NCBI GenBank assembly: GCA_944327845.1
Contig: CALVHN010000006.1
Span: 1-64,000, forward strand
Reading direction: 5' to 3'
From: an uncultured Bacilli bacterium
Lineage (GTDB): Bacteria > Bacillota_I > Bacilli_A > RFN20 > CAG-826
Length of the DNA: 64,000 nucleotides
The position numbers were made by a program, and so were the translations under genes. Below the pieces are notes generated by a model. The model was not told where the DNA came from, made no database searches, and saw only the letters and a list, made by a program, of their open reading frames with translations. Position 1 is the first letter of the stretch; each line of letters begins with the position of its first letter. Below are positions 8,474 through 15,949 of the stretch, in pieces.

Positions 8474-9334
8474 ATGGCAATTAAACTGAATGAAATAATT
8501 AATTTAACAAATGATGAATATGCAGATTGGACTATATGTTTGAATAACGCTAATCCTGAAGGGATTTATTCATTTGAGCAAAATAGAACTCGCTTAATGG
8601 AACATATCTCTTGGCACAAAACTGCTGGTTCAAAAACTTCTTTTAGATCGATATGGACTAAATATTGTCTTCAATTCATTAGATTAGATAAAGACTCAAA
8701 ATATGATCAATGGCTATTTTTAGGAGCTTTTGAAGTTGATGGGATTATTACTTACGATAACGGACATCAAATTTATAACCTTAAACCAATTGATAGATTC
8801 CAGAATTTTGCCGAAAGGTTGATTATCCAATATCAAAAAATTCAAGGACCAAAACAAGCTAAGATATCCACTTCTCTTATTGAAACAATAGATGTTGTGA
8901 GAATACTAGAAAAGAAATACATAAGAGTCGATAGAAAATTTGAAGGATACGACCATGTTTCTATCCCTTTCAAAGAACTCAAAGACATCATAAATTCTAA
9001 AGTTGACAATTGGCGTGAACTCTTGTGGAACGTTAACTGCGTTTATTTAATAACCGATACTTCTAATGGCAAACTTTATGTTGGAAGCACCTACGGAAAG
9101 GAAGGCATTTGGCAAAGATGGCGCACTTATGTTGATACAAACGGAACTGGTGGTAACAAAGAATTAACTAAGTTAATAAAAGATGATCCTGATTATGCTG
9201 TTAAATATTTCCAATTCAGCATTTTAGAAACTTTTCTCAACCAAGACAGCAACAATGAACAAATCCGTGAAAGAGAAATTTACTGGAAGAATGTACTAGA
9301 TAGCAAAAATCACGGTTATAACGATAATTTATAA
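8474..9334 (+). CDS. GIY-YIG nuclease-domain protein, third gene of the Hachiman-like operon
   Basis: AGGAGGT lies 6 nt before the ATG, and the gene begins 11 bp after hamB, so it is in the same transcript. The 286-aa product has an N-terminal ~180-residue region I do not recognise, containing FLGAF and IPFKEL segments. A C-terminal GIY-YIG domain follows at about residues 188-285. It reads CVYLITDTSNGKLYVGSTYG, with CVY and YVG standing for GIY and YIG. RWRTY supplies the arginine of the second motif and REREIYWKNVL supplies the glutamate. The domain therefore looks catalytically intact. It could cut DNA as the effector of the operon or be an accessory protein. A third nuclease gene is not part of the standard two-gene Hachiman system as I know it. 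Confidence 0.75.
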   Translation: MAIKLNEIINLTNDEYADWTICLNNANPEGIYSFEQNRTRLMEHISWHKTAGSKTSFRSIWTKYCLQFIRLDKDSKYDQWLFLGAFEVDGIITYDNGHQIYNLKPIDRFQNFAERLIIQYQKIQGPKQAKISTSLIETIDVVRILEKKYIRVDRKFEGYDHVSIPFKELKDIINSKVDNWRELLWNVNCVYLITDTSNGKLYVGSTYGKEGIWQRWRTYVDTNGTGGNKELTKLIKDDPDYAVKYFQFSILETFLNQDSNNEQIREREIYWKNVLDSKNHGYNDNL

Positions 9335-9368
9335 AAAAAGACCTGCCATCTAAGACAAGTCTCGTATT

Positions 9369-10163
9369 CTATAATTCGCAACTTTTCATTTTATTTTCAT
9401 CGTAGTCGATATATTGCATCATAGTGCTATTTTTTAGATTTTTCACATCATATATAACAAGATGAGGCAGCGGTTCATGGCTTTCTATCGTTTCAAAATA
9501 GTTGTATGGCATAAGCCAAATCAAATAGTCTATATCTTTACCTATAAACTCAGATACAAATCGGTTATCGAAGAAAACTAAATGCGGTTTACCACACATT
9601 TCCTTCTGAATTTCAAAATAAATGCCACTAGTTTCATCCATTACTAAGAATATCAACTCTTTATTAGGATAATTCCTTCTATACGTTTCTATTTTTGAAG
9701 CGTGTTTTCGTATTGTTCTTTGAAAACTCTTGTAATAATTCTTGTAGTTGTGATCTTCATCGGTTGGCAAATCAGTGACCGGATTGCATATAACTTTTTG
9801 AGCATTAGGAAACATTCTTAATATTCCTAACTGCTCCAATTCTTTATGCATTTCCTTCTCTCTTCTAAGCACGGGGTTCTTTTTGCCATCAGGTGAATGG
9901 TCATCTACCCTCATCACTTCTAACATTAAAGAGTCTTTTTCATTGATAAAATCTGGAGGCAAATTAGATGAGGAATTGTTTTTCCACTTTTCAAGATAGT
10001 CATTAGACAATAAAGTGTTCAAAACAGCAACAGTTTTTAAATAATTATTGCTTCCATCACTGTCTGACAAAATAAAACATTCGCTAGGCTCTAATTCATG
10101 AACTTCGTTTATTATGTCTATTTCATCATCATAATTTGTTTTTGGTTTATTACTATTTGTCAT
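9369..10163 (-). CDS. Unknown protein linked to the restriction-modification genes
   Basis: This 264-aa soluble protein has no family I can name. Visible features are an acidic N-terminus, a LMLEVMRVDDHSP segment near residue 75, a KELIFLVMDETSGIYFEIQ segment near 175 and a hydrophobic LPHLVIYDVKNL segment near 235. The alternating beta/alpha pattern with charged residues at strand ends could fit a nuclease fold, but I see no clear D-(E/D)xK triad. AAGGAG lies upstream of the ATG. It follows the methyltransferase by 66 bp on the same strand and converges on the GIY-YIG gene. It may be an accessory part of the R-M locus or a separate defence gene. Confidence 0.5.
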   Translation of the reverse strand: MTNSNKPKTNYDDEIDIINEVHELEPSECFILSDSDGSNNYLKTVAVLNTLLSNDYLEKWKNNSSSNLPPDFINEKDSLMLEVMRVDDHSPDGKKNPVLRREKEMHKELEQLGILRMFPNAQKVICNPVTDLPTDEDHNYKNYYKSFQRTIRKHASKIETYRRNYPNKELIFLVMDETSGIYFEIQKEMCGKPHLVFFDNRFVSEFIGKDIDYLIWLMPYNYFETIESHEPLPHLVIYDVKNLKNSTMMQYIDYDENKMKSCEL

Positions 10164-10229
10164 CTAATAGGACACTCCTTAAACCAAAAAGAGATGAAGA
10201 AAATTTACTAAAATTATATTCCACTTGTA

Positions 10230-11327
10230 CTACACCTCTTTTTCAAGGGTAGACATACAATGTCTTCTATAATCTTCTCTAACATCGTTGATTGAAACAC
10301 GACACCCGTCTCTCTCAACCATCAAAAAGTCAAAAGCATTGACTCGTCTTGATTGCCCCATCATTAATGCCGCAACTTCATGCATTGATTTTGTTTCACC
10401 ATTATATGTAAGCTTTCCGGAATCATCAGCTAATACAGCTGATTCGCCTTGCTTATTAAAAAACTTTTCACCGATTCTAAAATATCCTGCTTTTACCATT
10501 TCTTTCATCGATACTTTTAAAGGCTTAATATCAAAAGTCGCTAATTCTACATCGCTTATTTCAGGAATAACGCCATCAAGTCTTTTTTGTCCATATTTAA
10601 TGTAGGTTTCATCGCGTTCAATCATGGTGTAGTTCCTACCCATTTTCTTAGCAACAGCACCAGTCGTCATCGTACCGCCAAATGGATCTAAAACTAAGTC
10701 ATCCTTGGCTGTAAACAAGGCAATAATTCTATACAGTAAGGCCTCAGGTTTTTGCGTATTATGAAGTTTATTGTCATTTTCATCCTTTAATCTTTCGTTG
10801 CCCGAACAAACAGGAAATTCCCAGATTGAGCCCATTTGTTTTCCGCCATTTAAATATTTTCCTGTCTTGTAATTAAAGGTAAATTTTGACTTTTTGCTTT
10901 TCGCTGCCCAAATTAGTGTTTCGTGGCTATTATTCAATCTTGTACCGCCAAAATTAGGTGTCGGATTACTCTTCTTCCAAATAATGTCATTAATTACCCA
11001 GTAGCCTAACTCTCTAAGAATGGATCCAATTTCATATATAGATTGCATTCCGGAAATAACACAAATTGCACCGTTATCTTTAAGCAAACGTCTTACTTCA
11101 AATAACCATTTTCTAGTGAATTCTTTATAAGCATCCATCGAAGCAAACTTATCCCAGTCATCATCACATCCATCAAACTCAGTACCTTCTACTCTAAATA
11201 GTTTTTTGCCTTCTTCGATTTGCATGAAATAAGGTGGATCAGCAAAACAAAAATCGAAACTCTTTTCAGGAAGTTCCTGCATTTTTTGTATAGTATCTCC
11301 TTGTAAAATTTTATTAATATAATCCAT
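10230..11327 (-). CDS. HinfI/CcrM-type adenine-N6 DNA methyltransferase (GANTC) with RAMA domain
   Basis: The 365-aa enzyme has the beta-class N6-adenine/N4-cytosine order: catalytic FADPPYF near residue 30, then the AdoMet motif LDPFGGTMTTGAVAKKMGR near residues 215-235. The catalytic region is followed by a C-terminal RAMA-type domain (about residues 270-355; MKEMVKAGYFRIGEKFF). This architecture and the HNTQKPE and NFGGTRLNNSHE segments are those of CcrM and M.HinfI, which methylate GANTC. The true start is ATG 11327 with GAGGTG 6 nt upstream; the longer frame would need a GTG inside that ribosome site. It sits 49 bp downstream of a HinfI-like endonuclease, so it is the protective half of a type II R-M system rather than a solitary cell-cycle enzyme. 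Confidence 0.85.
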   Translation of the reverse strand: MDYINKILQGDTIQKMQELPEKSFDFCFADPPYFMQIEEGKKLFRVEGTEFDGCDDDWDKFASMDAYKEFTRKWLFEVRRLLKDNGAICVISGMQSIYEIGSILRELGYWVINDIIWKKSNPTPNFGGTRLNNSHETLIWAAKSKKSKFTFNYKTGKYLNGGKQMGSIWEFPVCSGNERLKDENDNKLHNTQKPEALLYRIIALFTAKDDLVLDPFGGTMTTGAVAKKMGRNYTMIERDETYIKYGQKRLDGVIPEISDVELATFDIKPLKVSMKEMVKAGYFRIGEKFFNKQGESAVLADDSGKLTYNGETKSMHEVAALMMGQSRRVNAFDFLMVERDGCRVSINDVREDYRRHCMSTLEKEV

Positions 11328-11376
11328 TAATATCACCTCTATAAATTAATCACTCTAAATCGAATTTTAAGCAACC

Positions 11377-12195
11377 TTATAAAGGCCTTTTCTTCAATGC
11401 TTTTTCTAAATTATCACCATTAGAAAATAACTCAGCTCTAAGTTGAACAATTTCTTCTAGCTCAGAATTTAGTTTTTTCCAATGCTTGCTAGATATATGA
11501 AGTAGAGCATTATATATTTCCTCACTTGTCCCGAAATCAGGTATCTCAACGTTAGTATCAGCATTATCTAAACGATACTCTTTTAAAAGGCTTATAAGTT
11601 CATTCCATACAGTCATTCCATTATTCAATGATGCAAAAAACTCACTTCCGTAATATAAATGTAAAGAGACATTAGAAAAGTTTTCCTTGCTCATTTCATC
11701 TCTATAATAGTTTTTATTTTTAATAAGGCCTGGATCAACGAACCACATTGAAGCATCAATATGAGCGTTTGGATGCTGTTTTCTAACTAAAGATATTTTC
11801 TTTCTAAAATTATCATATTGGCCGCGTTTCTTTGTGCTATCGTGATCATCACGTATTTTCATTTCGGTCAAAAATACATTAGTACCATCAGTAAAATATT
11901 GATCTACATTTAGATCATCGCCATTTTCATTTTTCCCTAAGTGTTTATTGAAGTTTTTATAACCCAGCTTATCAATGTATAAAGTGCAGATTTCCTCAAT
12001 AATATCGCCAAATTTGATTTCCCTACTTTGCGTTACATTCTGAATAAGTTTAGTTCTAGCATTGGATAATCTAAACAGCCCACAATACCTAGTAGGGTTA
12101 TCAATAACTTTTTCAAGCAAAGACACATAGAAGTCCTCGCCATCTTGAATTTTCTTACTTAATATTGAGCAAAACTCATCATAAGATATAATCAT
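11377..12195 (-). CDS. HinfI/TdeIII-like type II restriction endonuclease
   Basis: The 272-aa product carries a compact PD-(D/E)xK core near residues 95-125. It reads NVDQYFTDGTNVFLTEMKIRDD followed by HDSTKKRGQYDNF, giving D, then E-x-K. The RDDHDSTKKRGQ stretch is characteristic of the HinfI/TdeIII restriction family. Length is close to R.HinfI. AAAGGTG lies 7 nt before ATG 12195. The partner methyltransferase is immediately downstream on the same strand, with the endonuclease first. Predicted cleavage is at GANTC, by analogy with the methyltransferase type. The gene is the island member nearest to ssrA. Confidence 0.8.
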   Translation of the reverse strand: MIISYDEFCSILSKKIQDGEDFYVSLLEKVIDNPTRYCGLFRLSNARTKLIQNVTQSREIKFGDIIEEICTLYIDKLGYKNFNKHLGKNENGDDLNVDQYFTDGTNVFLTEMKIRDDHDSTKKRGQYDNFRKKISLVRKQHPNAHIDASMWFVDPGLIKNKNYYRDEMSKENFSNVSLHLYYGSEFFASLNNGMTVWNELISLLKEYRLDNADTNVEIPDFGTSEEIYNALLHISSKHWKKLNSELEEIVQLRAELFSNGDNLEKALKKRPL

Positions 12196-12491
12196 TAAGC
12201 ATCACCTTTTTTCTAAAATTTGACTTGGAAATTATATCACATTTACTTGACTTTCACAATGTAAAGAGGTAATGAAACCAACATAAGTTTTTTATTTACG
12301 CCTTGTTACAACGCCCCTTTTGACTCTCAAAAAGAATGAAGCAAAAACATAAGGGTGTCATTTATCTAGTAGGGTTTCGTTTTTCTAGTAGTCTAACGTT
12401 TTTCTAGTAGGGGTATCGTTTATCTAGTAGAACTAAAATTAGAAAATTTATAGGTTCGAATCAATTTATATCTACTAGCAAAACGCCAAAA
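12196..12491. other. Non-coding end of the island between the endonuclease gene and ssrA terminator
   Basis: No open frame with a ribosome site is visible. The first ~60 bp hold the endonuclease promoter region. The stretch 12361-12430 holds four direct repeats (annotated separately), with an inverted CTACTAG copy at 12472-12478. No integrase gene lies here; if the island integrated at ssrA, its integrase must be left of the window or lost. Confidence 0.6.
12361..12430 (+). repeat. Four iteron-like direct repeats TTTWTCTAGTAG
   Basis: CTAGTAG begins at 12366, 12385, 12404 and 12424, giving periods of 19, 19 and 20 bp. Each copy is preceded by TTTAT or TTTTT, and copies 2-4 also by CG (CGTTTWTCTAGTAG). 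One inverted copy, CTACTAG, lies at 12472-12478. The array is 70 bp long and ends about 140 bp from the 3' end of ssrA. Spacing near two helical turns fits protein-binding sites such as integrase arm sites, replication iterons or repressor sites. Confidence 0.8.
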
Positions 12492-12517
12492 ATAAAAAAA
12501 TGCCCGATTTCTCGAGC
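12492..12517 (-). terminator. Terminator downstream of ssrA
   Basis: On the minus strand GCTCGA-GAAA-TCGGGC forms a 6-bp stem with a GNRA-type loop (12502-12517), followed by A and seven T (12494-12501 region). It lies 54 bp after the tmRNA CCA end. Confidence 0.7.
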
Positions 12518-12570
12518 AAATATCGCTAATTTTGACACCCTTTAATTGTATCAAAATGTTAGTTATAAGA

Positions 12571-12939
12571 TGGTGGAGATGCGGAGAATCGAACTCCGTT
12601 CCATAAACAGCCCCACAAAGATATCTACAGTTTAGTAAAATTTTTAAGTTTAGTGATTCTATAAATATTTACTAAATTTAAATCACGAGATTATAAGTTT
12701 CGATAAAGTCTATAATCATTAACTTTATTATATCTTCTTAATATTAACAGGAAGTTCAATTAAGAGAAGATGCTTAATAACTTCCCGCCTCGCTTAAAGT
12801 TTAATAATCCTGCTAATAATTAAGCAGCAAATGCAAGGTTGTTATAATTTCTGTTGCCAGATATTTTTGTTTGATCTTTAACGAGATCAATCGACTGCAA
12901 TCTAAGCCAAACTATAAATGTCGAGACCTTTACATCCCC
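12571..12939 (-). ncRNA. ssrA: Transfer-messenger RNA (tmRNA)
   Basis: The 5' end GGGGATGTAAAGGTCTCGACA (from 12939) can pair with the 3' end CATCTCC-ACCA (to 12571). The 3' T-arm reads GGAGTTCGATTCTCC. The internal tag frame is GGC AAC AGA AAT TAT AAC AAC CTT GCA TTT GCT GCT TAA, giving a tag GNRNYNNLAFAA. It contains the typical YN..LA.AA signal for proteolysis of tagged proteins. With SmpB (not in the window), tmRNA rescues stalled ribosomes. The 3' end faces the accessory island, the usual orientation for elements that integrate in ssrA. Confidence 0.95.
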
Positions 12940-12948
12940 ATTAACTTT

Positions 12949-12954
12949 ATTATA
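12949..12954 (-). promoter_or_regulatory. -10 box of the ssrA promoter
   Basis: TATAAT on the minus strand lies 9 nt before the mature tmRNA 5' end. It overlaps the U-tract of the terminator of the lipoprotein gene upstream, so termination and ssrA initiation share about 15 bp. Confidence 0.65.
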
Positions 12955-12989
12955 TAAAAAAAGTAAGGTTTTTCAATAAAAACCTTACT
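12953..12989 (-). terminator. Terminator after the 13.0-14.8 kb lipoprotein gene
   Basis: A perfect 12-bp stem AGTAAGGTTTTT / AAAAACCTTACT with CAAT loop at 12962-12989 is followed in the minus direction by a T-rich tract. It closes the surface-fibre operon. Confidence 0.85.
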
Positions 12990-13012
12990 ATTTGAATATT
13001 TTTTTATATTTA

Positions 13013-14806
13013 TTAAGCATCTTTATATAAAGAAACTTGTCCTCCATCAGTTACATTAAATAAATATACTTCATCATATTCTCCCTGCCACTGACTAAAT
13101 GTTGCTGTATAGTTAGTTTCACCAACATAAAAATCAAGAACATGTTGATTAGAACTATTCACATCTGTAGTAAGATTAGTTATTTGTTCTCCATTTAAGG
13201 TAATATCATTACTAGAATTAATAACAAGTATTGTATCATTCGTTGCAGAAGACCAAGTTCCAATAACATCATTTAACCAAGCAAAATCACCTGTTTCTTC
13301 AGATTCTATTAAAAACTCATAAGGAATTGAAGTTGTGCCAATATCAGAAATTTTAACTTCATAAGTATAGGTTTCTCCATCAATTAATAGATTAAACATA
13401 AATCCTGTTAAGTGATTATCTGGAACATAGAATGTAACCCCTTTTCCGTCATAACATTCCATAACTGTTTGATAATCATCCCCAGGAACAATATAAGCCG
13501 AAACATACATTCCAAAATAATCTGGTTGTTGTATTTGATAAACTCCTTCTTCTTCAGAATAAAATATCTCTTCATTAAAGATATTAAACATTGGAAGATA
13601 AGTAATTTCTTCACTTGTTCCATCACTACTTCCAGTTCTAACAGGAACATTATTTTCTATTTCAAATGGATACCAATTATTGTCATCATAAACTGCATAA
13701 CCGTGGCTCTTATTTTCATTACGTGGATCATTTTCAATTAATAAAACTCCATCATTCATTTTAAATACATTTTCAAGAACTAAATCCACCCCTTCAGCAT
13801 CTTTAATTGTTCTAGTAAAAGTAAAGTTATTATTAGCATTTTTTACCTCGTTTAAAGCAGCTTCAAGATTATCATGATAATCTTCTCGAGTATAAGGTGT
13901 AATAACTTCATCAACCCTATCAGTAATTGTTATTGTACCTTCATATTCTGTTTGATAAGAATAAATATCTTGAAAAGAAACAACTTCATCAAGACAAGTA
14001 AAAGATAAAGAATTATCTTCATTAGGAATAAATTTAAACTCTAAAGGTTCTTCTTCACTTCCAGAATTAGTCAATAAAGATCTAATTAAAATGCAATTAT
14101 CGCTAACTAAATCATATGAATTCCCATTTAAAACAAAATTATCAGTTGTTAAAGCATTAAAAGGATTAGAAAAATTTCCATCAAACTCAATATCATATCC
14201 ATCAAGAATTGGAGTCTCTAATAATTCATTATTTAAGCCTATTTCTTGATAAACAGCATATCCCTCAGTGTTTTTAAAAACTGTAACAGGTTCGTTTACT
14301 TGATTATATTCTGGAATTGTAGATTGAACAGAATAAGAAGTTTCACCAAAGAAAATATTAATTTCTTCATCTAAAGTATAGCCTTCATACCCTTCTCCGC
14401 TATAAGTTGTATGAGCTTCAAGATTAACTTCAATCTTTTTATTTTTTAAATTATTTAAAGCATTAGAGATATCTAAAACCTCATCTTTTGTCGTAACAGC
14501 GATTGTTACATTGCTACTTGGCATAACAAAGGAATAATAATTATTTTCACTTTTATTAAGAGTAACTTCAGGAGTAATTGTAACTGTATCAACATCTCTT
14601 CCTTCAGGAACTACAACATTAAAAGAAACGATATCACCAGCGTTTTTATGATTTCCTCCAGTTATTAAAACACTTACTCCGTCTTCTACATCTAAACTAA
14701 TTTCATAATCACCAATTGTTTCAGAATTACAACTAGATAAAGCTATAGTTGTTCCACTAAAAGTAAGTAAAGATATTAATAGAAAGGTACTTATTTTCTT
14801 TTTCAT
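13013..14806 (-). CDS. Surface lipoprotein with InlB B-repeat-like N-terminal domain
   Basis: The translated start is ATG 14806, with GGAGGAAG about 7 nt upstream; the longer frame lacks a ribosome site. The 597-aa protein begins MKKKISTFLLISLLTFSG and has a lipobox-like ALSSC near residue 25, so it is probably a lipoprotein anchored on the outer face of the membrane. Residues ~35-110 (a GDIVSFNVVVPEGRDVDTVTI segment and YYSFVMPSSNVTIAV) match divergent InlB B-repeat domains. The remaining ~480 residues are a repetitive beta-rich region with many Tyr, Asn and Glu and no family I recognise. It is the last gene of the SipW-like locus, followed by a strong terminator. Confidence 0.65.
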   Translation of the reverse strand: MKKKISTFLLISLLTFSGTTIALSSCNSETIGDYEISLDVEDGVSVLITGGNHKNAGDIVSFNVVVPEGRDVDTVTITPEVTLNKSENNYYSFVMPSSNVTIAVTTKDEVLDISNALNNLKNKKIEVNLEAHTTYSGEGYEGYTLDEEINIFFGETSYSVQSTIPEYNQVNEPVTVFKNTEGYAVYQEIGLNNELLETPILDGYDIEFDGNFSNPFNALTTDNFVLNGNSYDLVSDNCILIRSLLTNSGSEEEPLEFKFIPNEDNSLSFTCLDEVVSFQDIYSYQTEYEGTITITDRVDEVITPYTREDYHDNLEAALNEVKNANNNFTFTRTIKDAEGVDLVLENVFKMNDGVLLIENDPRNENKSHGYAVYDDNNWYPFEIENNVPVRTGSSDGTSEEITYLPMFNIFNEEIFYSEEEGVYQIQQPDYFGMYVSAYIVPGDDYQTVMECYDGKGVTFYVPDNHLTGFMFNLLIDGETYTYEVKISDIGTTSIPYEFLIESEETGDFAWLNDVIGTWSSATNDTILVINSSNDITLNGEQITNLTTDVNSSNQHVLDFYVGETNYTATFSQWQGEYDEVYLFNVTDGGQVSLYKDA

Positions 14807-14925
14807 ATGAATCTTCCTCCGCGCGATAAAAAAAATAAATAACAAATAATATATTGACTATATTTGTATATTTAATTTTAAGATTATTTTAATATTTATA
14901 AGAGTTACTTTTTAAAGGAATAAAC

Positions 14926-15912
14926 TTAATTATTAAATTTATAAGTATGAATAATTTCTTTTAATTTCCAATCAAAGCTATATGTTCTATTTTCTTCAAA
15001 AGTATATGAAGCAGTAAATCTATTATAATTTTCGTTATTAATTCTTAAGCTAGATTCTTTTAGCTCTAAATTAACTTTTTCATTAGAATCAATTGTTAAA
15101 GTTAATTCTCCATCTAATTCATAATTCTTATCAATATATAAATCAATATTTTGAGTTCCAGCAATAATTTCTCCATCTTCATTCATATTAGAAATTTCAA
15201 TAAAAGAATAGATTTTAGCAAGGTTATCGCTTGGAATTAAAGAAACATTACCAGTTAAAGGGTCACTAGGAAGGGTAGAAGTATTTCCAGCAAGAAAATA
15301 AATTTTAAAACCAACTCCGTCTATTGCATCTAATAAATTATTAAAATTAGTTTGATATTCAGTTTCGTTTAAATCTTGCCAAGCAATTTCTGGATTTAAT
15401 CCATTTAAATTTTCTTTTGACCAACTTAAAGTAATATCAACATTATAACCATTATCTTTATTATTAATATTTAACCATTCATTTACACTAATGCTTTCAA
15501 ATGTAGGTAAATCAATATAATTAAAGAATGGATTATCTTCTAATAATTCAACATTATTTTTAATAGCTTTTATATCAATTGTTAAATTAGGAACATACTC
15601 ACTTGCAACATTTTTCCAATTAAAATTATAAGGATCAAATCCTTCAAGATTAGAAATAGCTTTTATATTATAAGTAACTGTTAAATTTTCTTTACCACCT
15701 TTTGAAGCAGGAGAATCAAAAACAAAGTTTGTATTATTAACTCTTGTTGCTTCAACTTTAAAATTACGGTCAGCTGAATCAGTAACAATTATTGGAGAAA
15801 TATTATCGCTTGTTGCTTGATAAGTTCCAACTACTTGCCAAGCACCATATCCAACTCCAGCAAGTAAAAAAGTGCTAACAAGACCTAAGATTATTTTATT
15901 AGTTTTCTTCAC
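14926..15912 (-). CDS. TasA/camelysin-like exported protein (substrate of SipW-like peptidase)
   Basis: I place the start at GTG 15912, with GGAGG about 8 nt upstream; the longer frame would start inside that ribosome site. The ~328-aa product has a single N-terminal membrane segment (TNKIILGLVSTFLLAGVGYGAW) and then a beta-rich body. It shares the same order of segments with the larger 19.7 kb protein: GAWxVxGTY, a SDNISP-like turn, F.FD.P...GG.E.L, a W.K.A..Y.P segment and a final TF.WKL. The two are paralogues. The pattern (short signal, GxxxW after the hydrophobic stretch, signal peptidase of ER type next door) fits the TasA/camelysin group of fibre proteins. Fibre formation is inferred, not shown. 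Confidence 0.65.
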   Translation of the reverse strand: MKKTNKIILGLVSTFLLAGVGYGAWQVVGTYQATSDNISPIIVTDSADRNFKVEATRVNNTNFVFDSPASKGGKENLTVTYNIKAISNLEGFDPYNFNWKNVASEYVPNLTIDIKAIKNNVELLEDNPFFNYIDLPTFESISVNEWLNINNKDNGYNVDITLSWSKENLNGLNPEIAWQDLNETEYQTNFNNLLDAIDGVGFKIYFLAGNTSTLPSDPLTGNVSLIPSDNLAKIYSFIEISNMNEDGEIIAGTQNIDLYIDKNYELDGELTLTIDSNEKVNLELKESSLRINNENYNRFTASYTFEENRTYSFDWKLKEIIHTYKFNN

Positions 15913-15949
15913 TTTTCTATCCTCCAACAATAATTAACTATTCATTCCA

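Noticed and set aside
9335-9368. Terminator hairpin after the GIY-YIG gene
   Set aside because: Only a 4-bp AGAC/GTCT pairing with a long loop is visible; too weak to annotate.
12361-12430. CTAGTAG repeats as a mini CRISPR array
   Set aside because: Repeat units are only 12-14 bp with 5-8 bp between them, and no cas genes are present; iteron-like spacing fits better.
12455-12475. GGTTCGAATC, a T-arm-like sequence suggesting a tRNA or tmRNA remnant
   Set aside because: No acceptor or anticodon stem surrounds it, and it does not match the T-arm of ssrA (GGAGTTCGATTCTCC) beyond the common TTCGA core.
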